Below are positions 31,805-46,800 of a stretch of DNA of 64,000 bases, one piece after another. Position 1 is the stretch's first letter; each line of letters opens with the position of its first letter. The notes below the pieces were generated by a model. The model searched no databases and was not told the origin of the DNA. It saw only the letters and a program-made list of their open reading frames with translations. Made by a program: the position numbers and the translations under genes. The DNA comes from Rhabdophis nuchalis (lineage: Eukaryota > Chordata > Lepidosauria > Squamata > Natricidae), in NCBI GenBank assembly GCA_039707465.1, contig CM077644.1:219456962-219520961 (forward strand), given 5' to 3'.

Positions 31805-34800
31805 CTGTCGAGAATAAAAAAAGAAAAGAATATATCCAAGGTTAATGGCATAACTGTAGTCAGATACTACTTGCTCATGCTAATAAGATGTAGTAAAATG
31901 AAACTAAAATCCAGTGCTGAATTTTCAAGATATTGTACAGCTATTTTGACTGTTGGAAACATTAGCAGACTCCTAGGTTAACCCCCCCCCCCCCCCACAT
32001 CAAACTCCGCAACAAGCAGATTATGCAGAATATAATAGGCATGTTCAGTTCAAATGGAATACTTTGGCATGTGGCCAAAACCGCTTGTAAATATATTCTA
32101 GATTTTAAGATGCACGTATTTATACAATATTGTACATACAAACCTTCTGCAAATTTGTTTTCCAGTTCTGTATTTCCAATGGCCTTTGCTGCTTGGCACA
32201 TCTGTCTAAGCAATTCTTCTAACCTCCGCATACATCGAATTATGCTACCTGCATGAGGAAATGTACAGGGACAGAAATCGGTATAGATATTCATATTAAA
32301 GCAGTCATTTTCTACAAAGAAACGAGCCCTTTCTATGAAGGACTGTTGCCTCTAGTATGGGGTTTTTTGTGGAGCTGTATGTAAAATCAAGCTCATTCAT
32401 TCAATTCTCTTCTTCTGAAGCAAAAAGAACATCACCAAAAGTTTTAAAATGGCTCTGAAATCCAGAGAGTATTTCTTTTATGTAGGACCGGCTCTGGCTA
32501 CCCATTCCTGAAATTTATGTTTAACATGGGTGCTACTTTGTGGTCTTTGAGGCATTCCAAGACATCCCTCCCCCTCTCTCCGTGCTTTAGGAAGGAAATA
32601 CAAGAGAGTTCATGTATTATATCTTAGCCTTAGCCTATGCCATAGATTTATTGTGAATGCAGGTTATTTAAAACAAAGAACCCAGAATCTACCTATCCTC
32701 CCCCCTGTATATTTTCATATTCTGCAATGACACCAATGAAAGGTATGTCTTGTTTCAAACATTCTGAGAAACATGTGAATGAATATTAGAACTGGAAAAG
32801 TACAATACAATACAATAGCACAGGTGGAAGGGACCTTGGAGGTCTTCTAGTCTAACCCCTGCCTAGGCAGGAAGCCTTTCAGACAAATGGCTATCCAACA
32901 TCTTCTTAAAGACTTGCAGTGTTGGGGCATTCACAACTTTTGGAGGCAAGTTCCACTGATTAATTGTTCTAACTGTTAGGAGATTTCTCCTCAGTTCTAA
33001 GTTGCTTCTCTCCTTGATTAGTTTCCACCCATTGCTTCTTGTTCTACCTTGTTCTAAGGAGTATAGACTAAGGCAGGGAATATTTTTTTTTTTGCTATTG
33101 ATGACAACTTGAAGAAATGAGGCCCACATAATGAACAATGCCATCAATTTGAAAGATTCAATTTGATTGCCTTATTGCAAATCTAGCAACTCTTTTAAAA
33201 AGTCATCTGGAGTCTGTTATCAAAAGGAAATAAAATCTGAGCCACAAGAGCTTGGAACACTGACCTTGCTGTTCAAGCAAACTTATTTTGAGAAAGTATA
33301 ATTTTTATATCAAAGGATATAAAAATCAAGGGATATAAAAAGCTATAAAGAATATACTGACATCCAGGGAACCTTCCTTGTGGTCGTATCATAGAAAAAG
33401 TGTTACATCAAATAAGGCAACAAATTCATTCCATTTGCCAAGATACTCAGTGAGCGTGTGCTCACTGAACCCACCGCTTGTATTTTCCCACCTTCTCTCC
33501 AAATTGACAATATGTCACTAAAACCTTACTTCAATGTGCCAGAGAAAAAGTGCCTTTCAGTATTACGTGTGATTTTTGGAAGCATTTTTGTTTGCTGATA
33601 TATGGATATATCTGATATATGGAAATAAATATTTGCAATTTACATGGAACTAACAAAATAATATATTGCTATTGTCAGTGCCTTGTCTATGTTTTACATA
33701 ATTTTCTACCTTAGCAGTGGATATTGCTATTGTAGGCAGCTTAACAGAATTTATTCATCCCATCCTGCCCAGTGTTGAACCACAACAAATCTAGCTCATT
33801 GTGCAACTCTGGTCTCCCATTTAAAAACCAACAATTTGCTTACTGGAAAACCGTTTATTGCATGGGGAATGAAAGAGGACACTTTTATATCACATTTATA
33901 AATGCAACTGTTCACAAACTTGCCTGCCTGCTTCACTGCAATCAATAAAACGCATACCTAACAAAAGTAACTTCAGGCCTCTTTTATTTTACTCCCCTGG
34001 TATCCCTGATCCTTGTCTCTCAATGAATGGCATAGTAGTGGGTGGAAGATGGACATAATGGAAGATTTACTTATATCTAATCTCATTTTTTCCTGATTTA
34101 TAAAGGATGTAGATGCTAACAATCTCATTATACAAAACATATTTTCCCCTCTTGGAATAATGATTTAAATAGCTCACCAGAATGTTTGAATTTACAGAAA
34201 CTTGGTGATCCTTTAGTATTTTAAGGAAATACTCGTAATTCTCAAAAATGTAAGATGCTATAACTACTCGTTTGTGAGTAAAGCAAAGATTCACTATGTT
34301 AAAAAACACCATCAACCTGGGAAAAGGGGGCCTCGAACAAGCACATGTACAAAAAAGGAAAAAATCCGTTAGTGCAGTGACACCAAATTTCAATCTACAG
34401 GCAGAGACTTTCTTTCTAAATCACGTTTACCAAATACACAGAACTTGTCTGCCCATGTTTTATTACCCTACAAAGCCCTTTTGGATGTCACAGTTATTTT
34501 TGCAAAGCAACCCTTTGACATTTACTCTGGATGCAACTGTTTTGAAAGCAACTGTTGCCACAGCAAACAATACATTCAATATTTGCTTATGCTTGGGAAG
34601 AGGGTGGGGAAAAATAAAGAATATTGAGTTTTTATAAAACCAAACAAGGTTTTAAAAGCTAAATGGCCAATGCTGCAGTTTGTTTATTCATTCAATTTAC
34701 ATTCTGCTTTTCCATGGAGCATTTAATTAACAATTTTAAAAATCTTTTAAATCAAATATTACTACTGTCTATTTACCCTGCAGTACATACACTTAAGTCC

Positions 34801-37800
34801 CTGCAAAAACTTCTAAAATTGAAAGAAGAATGCAGTATATACAGTATCTCACAATTCTTTGATTCAGAACACTCGAGCAGAAATTTCAATAGAAGCCCTG
34901 AAAGTTTTTCAACTCCAATTGTTCTATTTGATTCTCCTCTATTATTGGCAATTTTTCTTCTACTCCTACCCGAAAACTATGGTTTGCTGGCTGTATTTGT
35001 AATGGGATTGGGAAAAGAAAAACTAATTTGATGTTTTTCAATGTTTGTGAAAGCCAATTTCTCCATCCTAAAGGAATTGGGGGAAAAGGCAGAATTTATT
35101 AGGACACAATGCCAATTAGCTTATCCTTTGTTGGATATTCTTTCTTTCTTATGATTACCAATGTGAAAAAAACCAGCACAACCACAATTACTTACAACCT
35201 ATGGTATTTGATTCTTTAATTTTTAACTCCAGCAACAAAAGAAACACACATACCTTCAAAGACATCTGTCATTTTGCATATATGAGCAAATGTAGCTCCA
35301 TTGGCCCACGTGTATACCACATCCATCAGGTTTGGTCTGAACAAACTGAGATAGTTTTCCTCATCAACTTCCAATTTAGCTTCTGCTGAAACTTTGGCAA
35401 TTCTTTTTGCACATTCCTGAAAAAGACAAAAAAACAACATTTTATTTAAACCAACAAATCAAACACAAAAATAATTGTCATTAAGCATACATATCAGTCG
35501 TTGTTTAGTTTCTATTCTTAAAGAAGAGGTAAAATATAGGTCTTACCAATTTCTTGCATGTTCTAAATGAAGTAATTATTTGAACATAATTACTTTGTTT
35601 AAAAATGGCTTCTGCTTCATAGTAGAAAATCTGTATGTTGGCATACGCTAAAGAAGAGCTCACATTAATAGGATAAAATTGGGATTTCCAAATGATGCTC
35701 CTTGAATCATCAGACTGTAGATATTTGTTCCTGCCAGTTTCCTTACTCCACATTTTTAAAGCAAAATGCCGATTTCTAGCATTATCTTTAACTTAAGAAT
35801 ATTTCTGAATCTCACACACTCTTAGAAAATAAGAATGAATTCAAGGAACACATTGAGAAGCATAACATAGGGGTGTCCTTGCCAATGAATGTAACCAGAT
35901 ATATCCAATCCATGAGAGCCATATTATGGGAGCCCTCAACATTTCCAATGTGGAGCACTCCTGAGGAAAACTCTTCCAACCCATGTTATCCAATCATATT
36001 CAACAAAACAATTTTAAATTCTTCTGGTAGATTTACAACTAAATGAAATTAAAGTTCATACTTTAACACAGACTTCAAAACAGACAAATTATATAGGCTT
36101 CTAAATTAAACAGATTGCATTTTTTAAATTAGAAAAACACACTTGCCAATTTACATTTAAGTTTTCAATCTGAATTATGTAGTACATTTTATTCTAAACA
36201 AAAAGCTCCCTGTGTTAGATCAATTTATGCAGAGAATGAACTGAAAAACATCTACCTGCATTTGTCGAAGAGGACCTGCTAACTGTTCAGTTAGTTTGGG
36301 CATTTCACTAGACTGAAAAAAAAGAACACATCAACAATTCCTATATATTCTATATATTTAAAATTCATGTAACCACCATACAAAATCTTAGTGGAATCAA
36401 AAACACTTCACAGACTGTGGTCATCACTCTTAACATCTTTATAAAGCTTCTGTGCCAAGACTGAACACAGAATATTGTATGAGCCTCCCAGATCCCCCCC
36501 CCCCCCCCAGTAAAATATTATTCCCAGTGTTTTACTACACCTCATTTTGGAACAAAAGGAAAGGCTGACATTACTATTACAACTGTGTTACAAATTTTAT
36601 CCGACATATGATCTTTAACCAAAATTAATTTCGTTCTCTTGACTTTTCTTGCAGAATTCTTTCTATATATATTAAGTACTCAGATCTACAAATTTCCTCT
36701 CTTCCTATGGAGAAGGGATGGGTAGGGATATTTGGAGAGCCTTTGTGCCCGCCCCCGGTCATTTCCTTTTCTTCCACTCCCCATCACCGTATTTATTTAA
36801 GAAATCTCTACAGGAATTTACTCCATGCATTTGATGAAGTGAGCCATGAAGGTGCCTGTGTTCATTTCTCTGGCATTATAGTGCATGCAAGTTCAATCGC
36901 AGACTCTGGGTGGCTCATAAAAAAACACATCATAGAAATACCATGAAACCAATATAATAAAAATCCACACTAAATCCACATAAGCATAATAAAAACCCAC
37001 AATCATCATGATATCACACTCTTATCTACAGGAAGACAAGTACCATTCCAGTACCATTTTCAAGATAGGAGTATAACTGCAGCTTATTTAGATACAATGG
37101 TTTTTTTTCAAAGTCTTCAGTAGCTGAATCTGTCTCCTATCTTTTTAGTAACCTACTAAATAGGAGATAGGAGATCAACTGGAAGTTGCCTAGAACATCT
37201 GAATCAAGGGAGATTTCTTTCATCAGGTGCACAGCTGCCTCCTTCAAAATGGCTGGTACTACCTGACTCTGAAAGCAGCATTAATTAATCATTCTGTATT
37301 ATTTCTTTCTCTGGCAGCTTCAACAATGACACATGGCTGACTTTATGCTCTAAAATCCATTTCTTTGAACTTCACAGGTTCAAAAGAATCCCACATAACA
37401 TCCTTAGACGCTACTGGCATTGTATGTGTTCAGCTTCGAGTGAATTCTCAATGAATTTTGTAAACACAGCTGTACAGTCTTGAAGCAATTCTTCCTATCT
37501 ATCACTCTCCAAAGGGAACAAGTTTAACCAACTGCAAGAACAATAAGGGCAGAGAAGGAAACCCTGATACTGCCCTATTGCTACTTTCTGGAAACTCAAG
37601 CTCATTTACTCCTCGTTTCCTCTACCAATACTGTAAGCATATTTTCATGTCCCAAAATTCCTCTATTATGATATAATAAACATGGTCTTAGACGTGACCC
37701 AAACCTCTTCATTTTTAATTTGTTCTGTTGTAACACATTAGCACGGATACTTCTGTGGAAAAAATAACTTACATTTTCTTGAAATACAAAGCAGCTTAAT

Positions 37801-40800
37801 AAAGCAGTTGCTTGTTCTGCAGATAAATCATTGAAAAGTCCATTGAACATCATTTCTGTCAGCAAAAGCTCATCTGCACTAGAAGAGATTCAATTAATGG
37901 CAGCATTAGTAATTTATATGTTTAAAATCAATATTTATAAAGTCACTCTGCCCTCCTTCTCTCAAAACAGAAAGAGAAAAAAAGACATTTTTTTCAGATG
38001 TAGATGTGAGAGCTCTAAGAAATTTATCCAGGAGAAAAGGGTTAACGATACAATGTTTTTTAAACAAAGAGTGAACTTGTTTTTTGGCGATTTAGTTGAA
38101 ATATCCGTATGTGTTTTGACTAAACAAAGTAAACAATCTTGGCCTAATTAAGGGAGATAAGAGCTAGTCTTAGTGTACTAATAGCTGAGTAAGCTTTGGG
38201 GAAACTGCTGACTCCAAACACTTACTACTGCTGAAGCATTACATATTGACATAGTGACAGCTTTTTCCAGTGATAGCTTCTACTAGTGGAAACAGGTGGG
38301 GCAATTTTCAGCAATTCAACAACAGTTGTTGTAAACTGCCCAGTCACTTGGGCCTAGAAATTTAATGAATTCACACTTCCTCTTCAGAATAATTGAAAGA
38401 TTGCTCATCCTTGCCCTGTTTTACCCCAATTTTACATTAACTTGTATTCAATAACACCCAGAATATCCCACAACTCAAACGATTTTATATTAGGGAATCA
38501 TTATTTGTATTTATAATATTTGCTGCATAAATTAAAATGGGAATTTAACAGTGGAACCTCCATGACTTGGTTATTTGGGATAGGTGTAAAAAAATAAGTT
38601 TAGAATGAGCTTAGGAATTCTGATGCACAGCATATGCAGAAGAATATGTGACTCTTTGAAGCTCTTTGAAAAAGAGCTGTTTTTTCATATCGGAAAACAT
38701 TTTTGAAAATTGTTTCAAATGTAGCTTGTTAATTGGCAGAGGACAAAGGATATGTAGTCTGCTTGAGTAATACAAGTTAAAGCCCTATTGGGCTCACAGA
38801 ACTCACTGTGCAGTCCTTTTGAACTCCACTATTATTTAACAAACCAAATATATCTGTATGAATAGGAGGTTCTTCTGAACCGTAGACTAACATAGAATAC
38901 CAACCCAAAGGCAAAACAGAGAAATACTTTCAGAACAACACAACTGTCCATTTGTTAATTCTTTTACATCATCATCATCTTACCTGCTGATTTCACAAGC
39001 AACTCGTCCTTTCATCTCTATGACATCTGAAGAGGTTGCGAAGCCCAATCTTCTAAGAACACGCTTACGACATTTGAGCTCATCCATTTGCAAAACAGTC
39101 CTTGCTTTTTTCAATTCCCGTTTAGCTGCTTTTATGTCTACAGCAATCTAAGTTCATGCAGACATTTTAACAGAAATAAGAAACGAAGACAATTTTATAA
39201 TGCCATTTTGATCTCCACAATCATCGTAGCCACATTAACACTTGCAAACCCAGGATAATCCCTTTTTATAAATGAGAACGCAGAAAGTCAAATGTTTCAT
39301 TGAATTATATAGCCAAAATGGATTTGAATAAACATAACTAATTGACATATGTTGTCATTACTTGGAGGATTTGTTGTCAGAAAAGAAACCAGTCCATTAC
39401 AATCAGTCAGGAGATATCATACCACAATGGCTTAAGACACACACTTTCCAACTCACAAAACAGATATCAAAAGCAGCATTTCATTTTTACTCCATCAGTT
39501 ATGTATCTGTTTGTGAGGTAAAGTCCTAACTAAGAGACCAGAAGTTCACAATATTTTTCCCTCCCTCAAGAAAATTGGCTGTGGATGATCACAACTATAG
39601 AGAGCACCTTGATGAACATTACAAGATATAGGAGAGTGACACTTTAAAGGTATTAGGAAAGAAAGGTAGCTTTTCCAATAAAAAGTCTCAAATCACTTTC
39701 TAATTGGCTACTACATTTGTAAAAAAACATCTACTGAAATTGTAATTACGAAAATACTTTTCAGTATGGGCTTATTTGGGAGAAGGGGGAAGCTATCTCC
39801 TATTAGGTCAGAATATTTCCCTATATTGTCCATTTTTGTTGTTTTCTGCCTTCAAGTCACTGAGTCCTTGCGTTTTTCCTTGGTAAGTTTTTCAGGAAAT
39901 GGTTGCCACTTCCTAAGGCAGAGAAAAAGTAACTGGCCCAAGGTCACCCAGCTGGCTTCGTTCCCAAGATAGGACTAGAACTCACGGTCTCCTGGTTTCT
40001 GGACTGGTATCTTACAAAAAACTGGCTCCTTGTGTGGTCCGGAATTAACTTCTATTTCTAGGATTTTATTACTGGTTTGAAGTTATCAGAAGTGGAACCT
40101 GGACTTCTACATCAGGGGTCTCCAACCTTTGCAACTTTAAGTCTGAAGGACTTCAGCTCCCAGACTTCTCCAGCCAGCTTTGCAAAGGTTGGAGACCCTT
40201 GTTCTACATTAAAGAAGGCAAACTGTATTCAATGACCTACAATCCCTCCACAAGTGAACATGCCTAAAGTTTGTTCCTTACCTGTGTTTTTCTTTCACAA
40301 AGTTTGTATACAGTTTCCAAATTAGAATCATTGTGAAGGGGATGAGAATACATCCTATGTTCAAATGCTTCTATTTTTTGTATTACTTTTTTCAGACCAG
40401 GATCTTTAATGCCCATATCATCAATAGGATCCAGCAAAGGAACTCCATCAGGAAACCGTCTCTGCACTTCCTGTAAGAATTTTTAAAAAACACACACACA
40501 ACACCTTAAAACATTTCTTCACTGCAGTATTTATATAGCGGATACTTCAGATATTTGAGAACAGATAACATAGAGGCAGAGATTAAACTGAAAAAGAAAT
40601 CTTCAGATCAAATATTTATTTGATTTTTAAACTACTTCAATCATGAAGCTCCTCTTGGGAGTTTCACAAGAAGAAAACATCCATAACAATTCAAAGATAA
40701 AACAAATATAAGATGTATCTAAAATTGTCTTAAAAGTGGAAAAGATAAAACATTTCTTTGGCACTACTCTTTGCAATCAAAAAGGCTCTCCAGAAAACCT

Positions 40801-43800
40801 GTATTTTAACCTGCTTCTGAAAAATGAAAGGATGATTGCAAATCTGATCTTCGCCAGTAAATTATTTCACCAAAAGGAGGCGATTATGGAGACCCTTCTT
40901 ATTATAGCTTCAACTTCTCTAATCTCCTGGTAGTGGGAGATTCCTAATGAAGCTTTCCCAAATTGCTTCTCTAGGAAGGAAGGATTCTAGTTGACGAAGT
41001 TCCCCATGCACATATTTTGGTAGCAAGCAGAGCCTTATAGGTTAAATTCACACACTTTAAATTGAACGTGGGTAGTCCTGCTGTCAATGTGCTCAGAGCC
41101 CTATAAGGTGTGGATGACATTTAGTACTAAGGATATGAACTGCTGCACTTTGTACCATCTGCAACTTTTGAATGTTCTTTAAAGGCAGTCCCATACAGAG
41201 CACACTGCAGTAGTCCAATCAGACAGTGAGAATTTGTTATTTGGGTGAGGCACTTTGCAAGCATTTACTAAATTGTCACTGCTTCCCTTTTCTGTCTTTT
41301 GGCTCATCCTAGGAACCATCCAGGCAGAAAGCCATTTTTATGTTGCCTTTGTTACATTTGTGTTGCATTTGTGCTGATAAAGAAATAAAGGAAGACTAGT
41401 ATAGATCTATTTCAAGCTATTTAGCTCTCATCAGCTAGCTATACCCTTACTGGGATTTGAACCTGGGCAGTATTACATATCAGGCAGTTGTATTAGCCAC
41501 TAAGTCACAGGCTCTCCTCCTTATCAGCTAAGCCAGGGAGATAAGTATGTATTGTGTCGCAACAGCTGGTATGCCCAAATATGGGAGGGAGCATACTGCT
41601 TCACTTTTCTGTCTTTTGGCTCACCCTAAGAGCCATTCAGGCAGAAAGCCATTTTTATGTTGCCTTTGTTACACTTGTGTTGCAATTGTGCTGATAAATA
41701 AATAAAGGGAGACTAGTATAGACTAGTATAGATCTATTTCAAGCTACTTAGCTCTCATCAGCTAGCCATACCTTTACTGGGATTTATATATAGAAAACAA
41801 TACACACACACACTTTACCTGTATTGATTTCAATACACTCTGTCTGTTATCAAGAGGCCTCAGGTCTTTGGGTATATAGAGTCGGACACTGCTGATGGAT
41901 GACAGAAGATGCACCAGGACAGGAACAACCTACTCAAACAGACAAATGATCAGTAAACTAAAAATGTACTTGATTAATCTTCAAATTATTAAAGAGATTA
42001 TATTTTATGCAACATATTCTGATGATAGTATTATACTTTCATTTTGCTATCTGTAATATACTGGAGAATATAGATTATTTCTGTAATAAATCAGTTCAAA
42101 TTTTGCTTTATTTAAATTTGCTTTATTTTGCTGTCTTTAAAATTGAACTCCCTCTTGAAAATGCCTAACTTATTGAGATAAAAAAATAAATTCACAAATT
42201 AGAGTCATCGCAAAATTTCTAATCAGTTTTTCTAAAAAAATATCTTTCTGTCATCCTTCAAAACTAAATAAGGAAAATCCAGGGACAAGGGACCGATCCG
42301 TTTTGCCTGTGTGCGTGTTTGAATGCATGTAAACACTTCATGTATTGACGACACACACAAATTGAATTGCATTAATCCCTGGTATATTAGGATTCGATTC
42401 AGATCTATACTGTACAATTGTTTCATTTCATTTATTCATTTATTGGACTTCTAGACCGCCCCCTCTCCCCGAAGGGACTCGGGGCGGTGTACAGGTACAA
42501 ATTAAAACCATGACAATCAACAATACATATAACTAAAATCGAATTAAATAAACCCCTGTACAAATTTATAAAAATTAAAAACTTAACCTTAAAACCAAAT
42601 CACAGAATTTAAAAATACAAACTAAGGTGGGAAAGATGGAATTAGGCCAGGTAATTAACTAAATCTAAATCTAGTTCTAAATCTAAATCTAAATTAACTA
42701 ATCTAAATTGTTACTATCGCCATATCTGGTAGTGCCAGATCTGACCATAGTAATAATTTAGACCAGGGGTGTCAAACTTGCAGCTCATGGGCCAGTGCAT
42801 CACGCTGTGGCCATGCCCACCCCTGATTTAGCGAAGGGGAAAAAAGTCGTGATACGTCATGTGACAACAATGTGATGCCGTGAGTTTGACACCCCTGATT
42901 TAGATAGTTTACAAATCTTACAAATTTATAAATGAGCAGGTTATTAAACACTCTTAAAGCTGTTTTACTAACTCTAGAATCAGAAGCAGCATATCTTAAA
43001 TGTCAACTGCAAGATTTTAAAACTGTTGTCAAACTGTTATTAAATTTCAATTTTATATGGAATTAAATGAAGGGAAAAAGAATTAAATATTTACAATACA
43101 ACACAATACAATAACAGAGTTGGAAGGACCTTGGAGGTCATCTAGTCCAACTCCCTGCCTAGGCAGAAAGCCCTATACCATTTCAGACAAATGGCTATCC
43201 AACATCTTCTTAATTTAATAGCTATGTTAAAAAAATGAACATGATTTTTTGCCAAAGCAGCAATTTAGCAGACTTTCACATTGTTTGAAAATAAGATAAA
43301 CTGAATGTTGAATAGCAAATCTGAGGTTTAACAGCGAAATCCAACATAAATTTGAATAAGCTTGCAGTGAAGGAAGTAACTTTAGTGGAAGCTATAGCTG
43401 AGTAATTCTACACCAGTTCTTACTCTACGCATGGCCTTCTTTCCCAAGAGAGTTTAAAGCCAGGAAAACACAACTGTAGGTATAGACTAATACCCTGTTT
43501 TCCCCAAAATAAGACCTCCCCAGATAATAAGTCCAATTGGGCTTTTGAGTGCATGCACTAAAATAAGCCGTCCTTCAAAAATAAGCCCTCCCCAAAAATA
43601 TTGCAACATAGCAGCAGCCATGGGGTAACCACGTTTGTTGCCTCCTGCACCTCAAAAATAATAAAGACCAAGTGCTTATTTCGAGGGTCAAAAGAAAATA
43701 AGACCTTGTCGTATTTTGGGGGAAACACGGTACCTGACAAATATTAAATATTCATTGCTTGGTCCTGAGGTAAAATTGGAATGATAGTTATAAATAGGCA

Positions 43801-46800
43801 TATTTATATTATGCTATTATTTCCATTAAGAAGAAAACCACTTTGCATTAGAAAATCAACAGCTGTTCAAATCTATCAATCCCAGATTTGTCTTTAAGGC
43901 AAGGTTTAAAATTTTAACTTAGTGTACACACCTACGAAAATAATTTTCATCTACTTTACATAATGTAAAAATGCATCCCTTATAGCTCTAATTTTGGCAT
44001 TAAACCTTAATTTTATACTATTACTTTAAAAGAAGCTATCATTATCTATATTAAAGGCAAGAAGGAAGAATCATTTACTGGAAAAAACAAATATAAGCAA
44101 ATTGTTTCTGAGAGCTCTCTCTCTCTCTCTCTCAGCTAAAACTGATGTCATCTAGCAAAAAGGGACCCTGTGTCCTTTGTTTTTGGCAACAATTTGTACA
44201 CACAGAGAAAATATGTGTTATCACCAAGTTTTCAGACAGTGCCTTTGACATACAAACTCTATTTTCAGTAAGAAGAAGACGACCCATCACCTGCATCTCC
44301 CCTTTTTCGTCAGGTTTTGCGGGCTTTGCAGCTTCAGTGGCAGAATTTTTCAGGCTCTCTTTACTACAGTGTAGGAGGACTTCAGCAATATAGAGGGGAT
44401 CCAGTTCACCAGAATTAACCTGTGGGATTAGTAAAAGATCAGAAAAAGCATGGAGCTGCTCTTCAATACTAAGCAAATACAAAATCATTAGGCTTCCTGT
44501 AACATAGGGCTTCTTTAGGAGGGTAGAAAGCAACACATCCTACATCAGGGGTGTCAAACTTGCAGCGTCATGTTGCCGTCGCGTGACGGATCACAATGAT
44601 TTTCCCTTTGCGGAGCTGGGGTAGGTGTGGCCTGCAGGCTGCCAGTGTGACACTCCTATCCTACATGAACAATATAAACATACTGTATTTCCCTTTAAAA
44701 TGAAATGGTTTGTGCACAATTACAAAAGTTTATGAAAAATTTCATTGGTTTTCAGCTACGGGCAGGAGCTTGATTTTTAAGATATACATATGGATTTGCA
44801 CTCTAAAAACCTAAGAGTAAGAATTCTTGGCTTCTTAAAAATCTTTACTATAATTCATAGTTGTTCAGACTATACAACATGTGATATTTCTCCTTCCATC
44901 ATTCTTCTGGTAAAAGGGAGGATTTATTCAAAGTGGGAAGGAAACTAAGACTTATTCTTAGTTTGATGAAAGATATGCTATTTCCAAGTAATAATAATAT
45001 TACTATTAAATTTGCAATTGGAACAATTGCCATATAGTTTAATTAGATTTCTAATAACCAGCAAAACGTACCCTTCATTTTAAAGAATGTAGTGCCCTAG
45101 AACACATTCCTAGCCTAGGAATTGTTTCCATATTGCAACTGAACTATGCTTACATATTTTTCTCTTTGTTATTCCAAGTTTCCATCTTTCTATAACTGAA
45201 TTTTGTTCTAAAATAACTTTTGTTGCTACTGTTAGCTGCAAGTCAGAAATAATTTTTTGTATCTCTAAGCATCAGATACCTGCTTAGTCAAGATGGTAAA
45301 CAGAATGCTCAACTAGATAAGAGTTTGGGCTGATCCAGGAGATCTTATGTTCTTATGTCTTCATAAATAATTAGGAAATTTGTCATAAAACAGTATTTTT
45401 CTACTATACCATTAACACACAATTCTTGCCAGTTGGATAAAAGAGTACCAAGGATACTAAGACCCTTAACTGAACAAAGTGCTTTTAAGGTAAAATTCTT
45501 CAATTTGTAAAGAATCACTAATTCTTTGCAATAGTATATATTTTGATAATAGACAAATTACATGACAGGACCAAAATGTATCTCCAAATAGCAAGTTTTA
45601 TGACAATCATGGCCTACTATGATTAAAAGATTTGAATAAGAAAGCAAAGTACTTAAAAAAAAGTCTTTTGGAAGACACTGTACAGATTTCATATTTTATC
45701 ATAGGCTTCTATGAAATGTCCAGATATAACCAGAAACATATGTTTTATTTTACTGTTATATTACCAAATAATCAAAGTATTTATTCGTAAAAATAGCTAT
45801 GGATGAGACCATCCTATTCCATTCAAGATACGTATAGCAGCTGTTTTAATTTGATTTCAAAACCTGTGTTTATTCACGTCATCTTGAACTACATTCAGAA
45901 TGCAATCCATATGCGCAAAAGCAGCTACACGCCAACTATTTTTAATTGCTGTTTACCCCAAACTTGAAGCAGGCTGACATATGCAACAAATACTCTATGG
46001 ATACATGAAGAAGCCAGTATTGGATCACACCATTGCTGTCTGTTGCATTTTCAATAGATTGCAAAGTATGATAGGTCATTCAAAATATCCCCAAAGGATT
46101 CTATCACTTTCTATTACGATAATAAAGCAGAGGCTAAAAGCAAATGATTCAATGCAAAACAGCTACTTTTATTTCATTACAGCATAGAAACATGGATTTC
46201 ACACTAGACTGTGTACGTTTGTTGATGCTTTCCCAAACACTCTGAATTTCAATCTTCCCAAGAGGGGGGGGGGGAAGGATTTGTAGTACTTTTAATAGTT
46301 CTTTGCATAGTCAGAGGTACTCTTCATAAGTACCATCCAAATCAGCTAATGTGAATAGAGTTGTAACCTGATGTAATCAGCTAACTAAACTGTAACTGTT
46401 AGAACTATGTGATAGGGTTATAAATACTCCATTAATAAAATAAGATACAGTTACGGATCTGTATCATGTTTTATATTCCAATAGTTCCTTACATAGGACA
46501 GCTAATTCAAGCAGCCTGTCTCCAGCCCACAGCACATGTCTTCTATTCAGATACAGGACACGTATGTTTAGTTTGGGCATGGACCCAGGACATGCGTATT
46601 ATGGTCACTGAAACAGGAGAGAAAAACAACAAATTTGGTGGCAGGAAAGAAAAGGCAAGGGGAAAAAAGATGCTGGGGTGGGAGGGAAGGTATAAGCAAG
46701 TTAGAGGATGATGTGCTTGAATTCAAGTGAGATAGGAAAAGGTTAGAAAATGCTGGGAAGATGAAGCACAGATGGGAATGGCCTATCTGGGTTATGCCAT

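Noticed and set aside
34296..35031. Plus-strand frames of 113 and 122 codons in an MTREX intron
   Set aside because: AT-rich, low-complexity translation without motifs; open by composition rather than constraint.
37773..37873. Alternative acceptor (gtgcag) for MTREX exon 11
   Set aside because: Joining it to the previous exon puts a TGA in frame. The acceptor 5 bases earlier in the transcript (ttctag) restores the conserved Ser-Ala-Asp-Glu.
41440..41520. Possible tRNA gene on the minus strand
   Set aside because: It has box-A and box-B-like words but cannot be read as a complete cloverleaf and is continuous with a SINE body.
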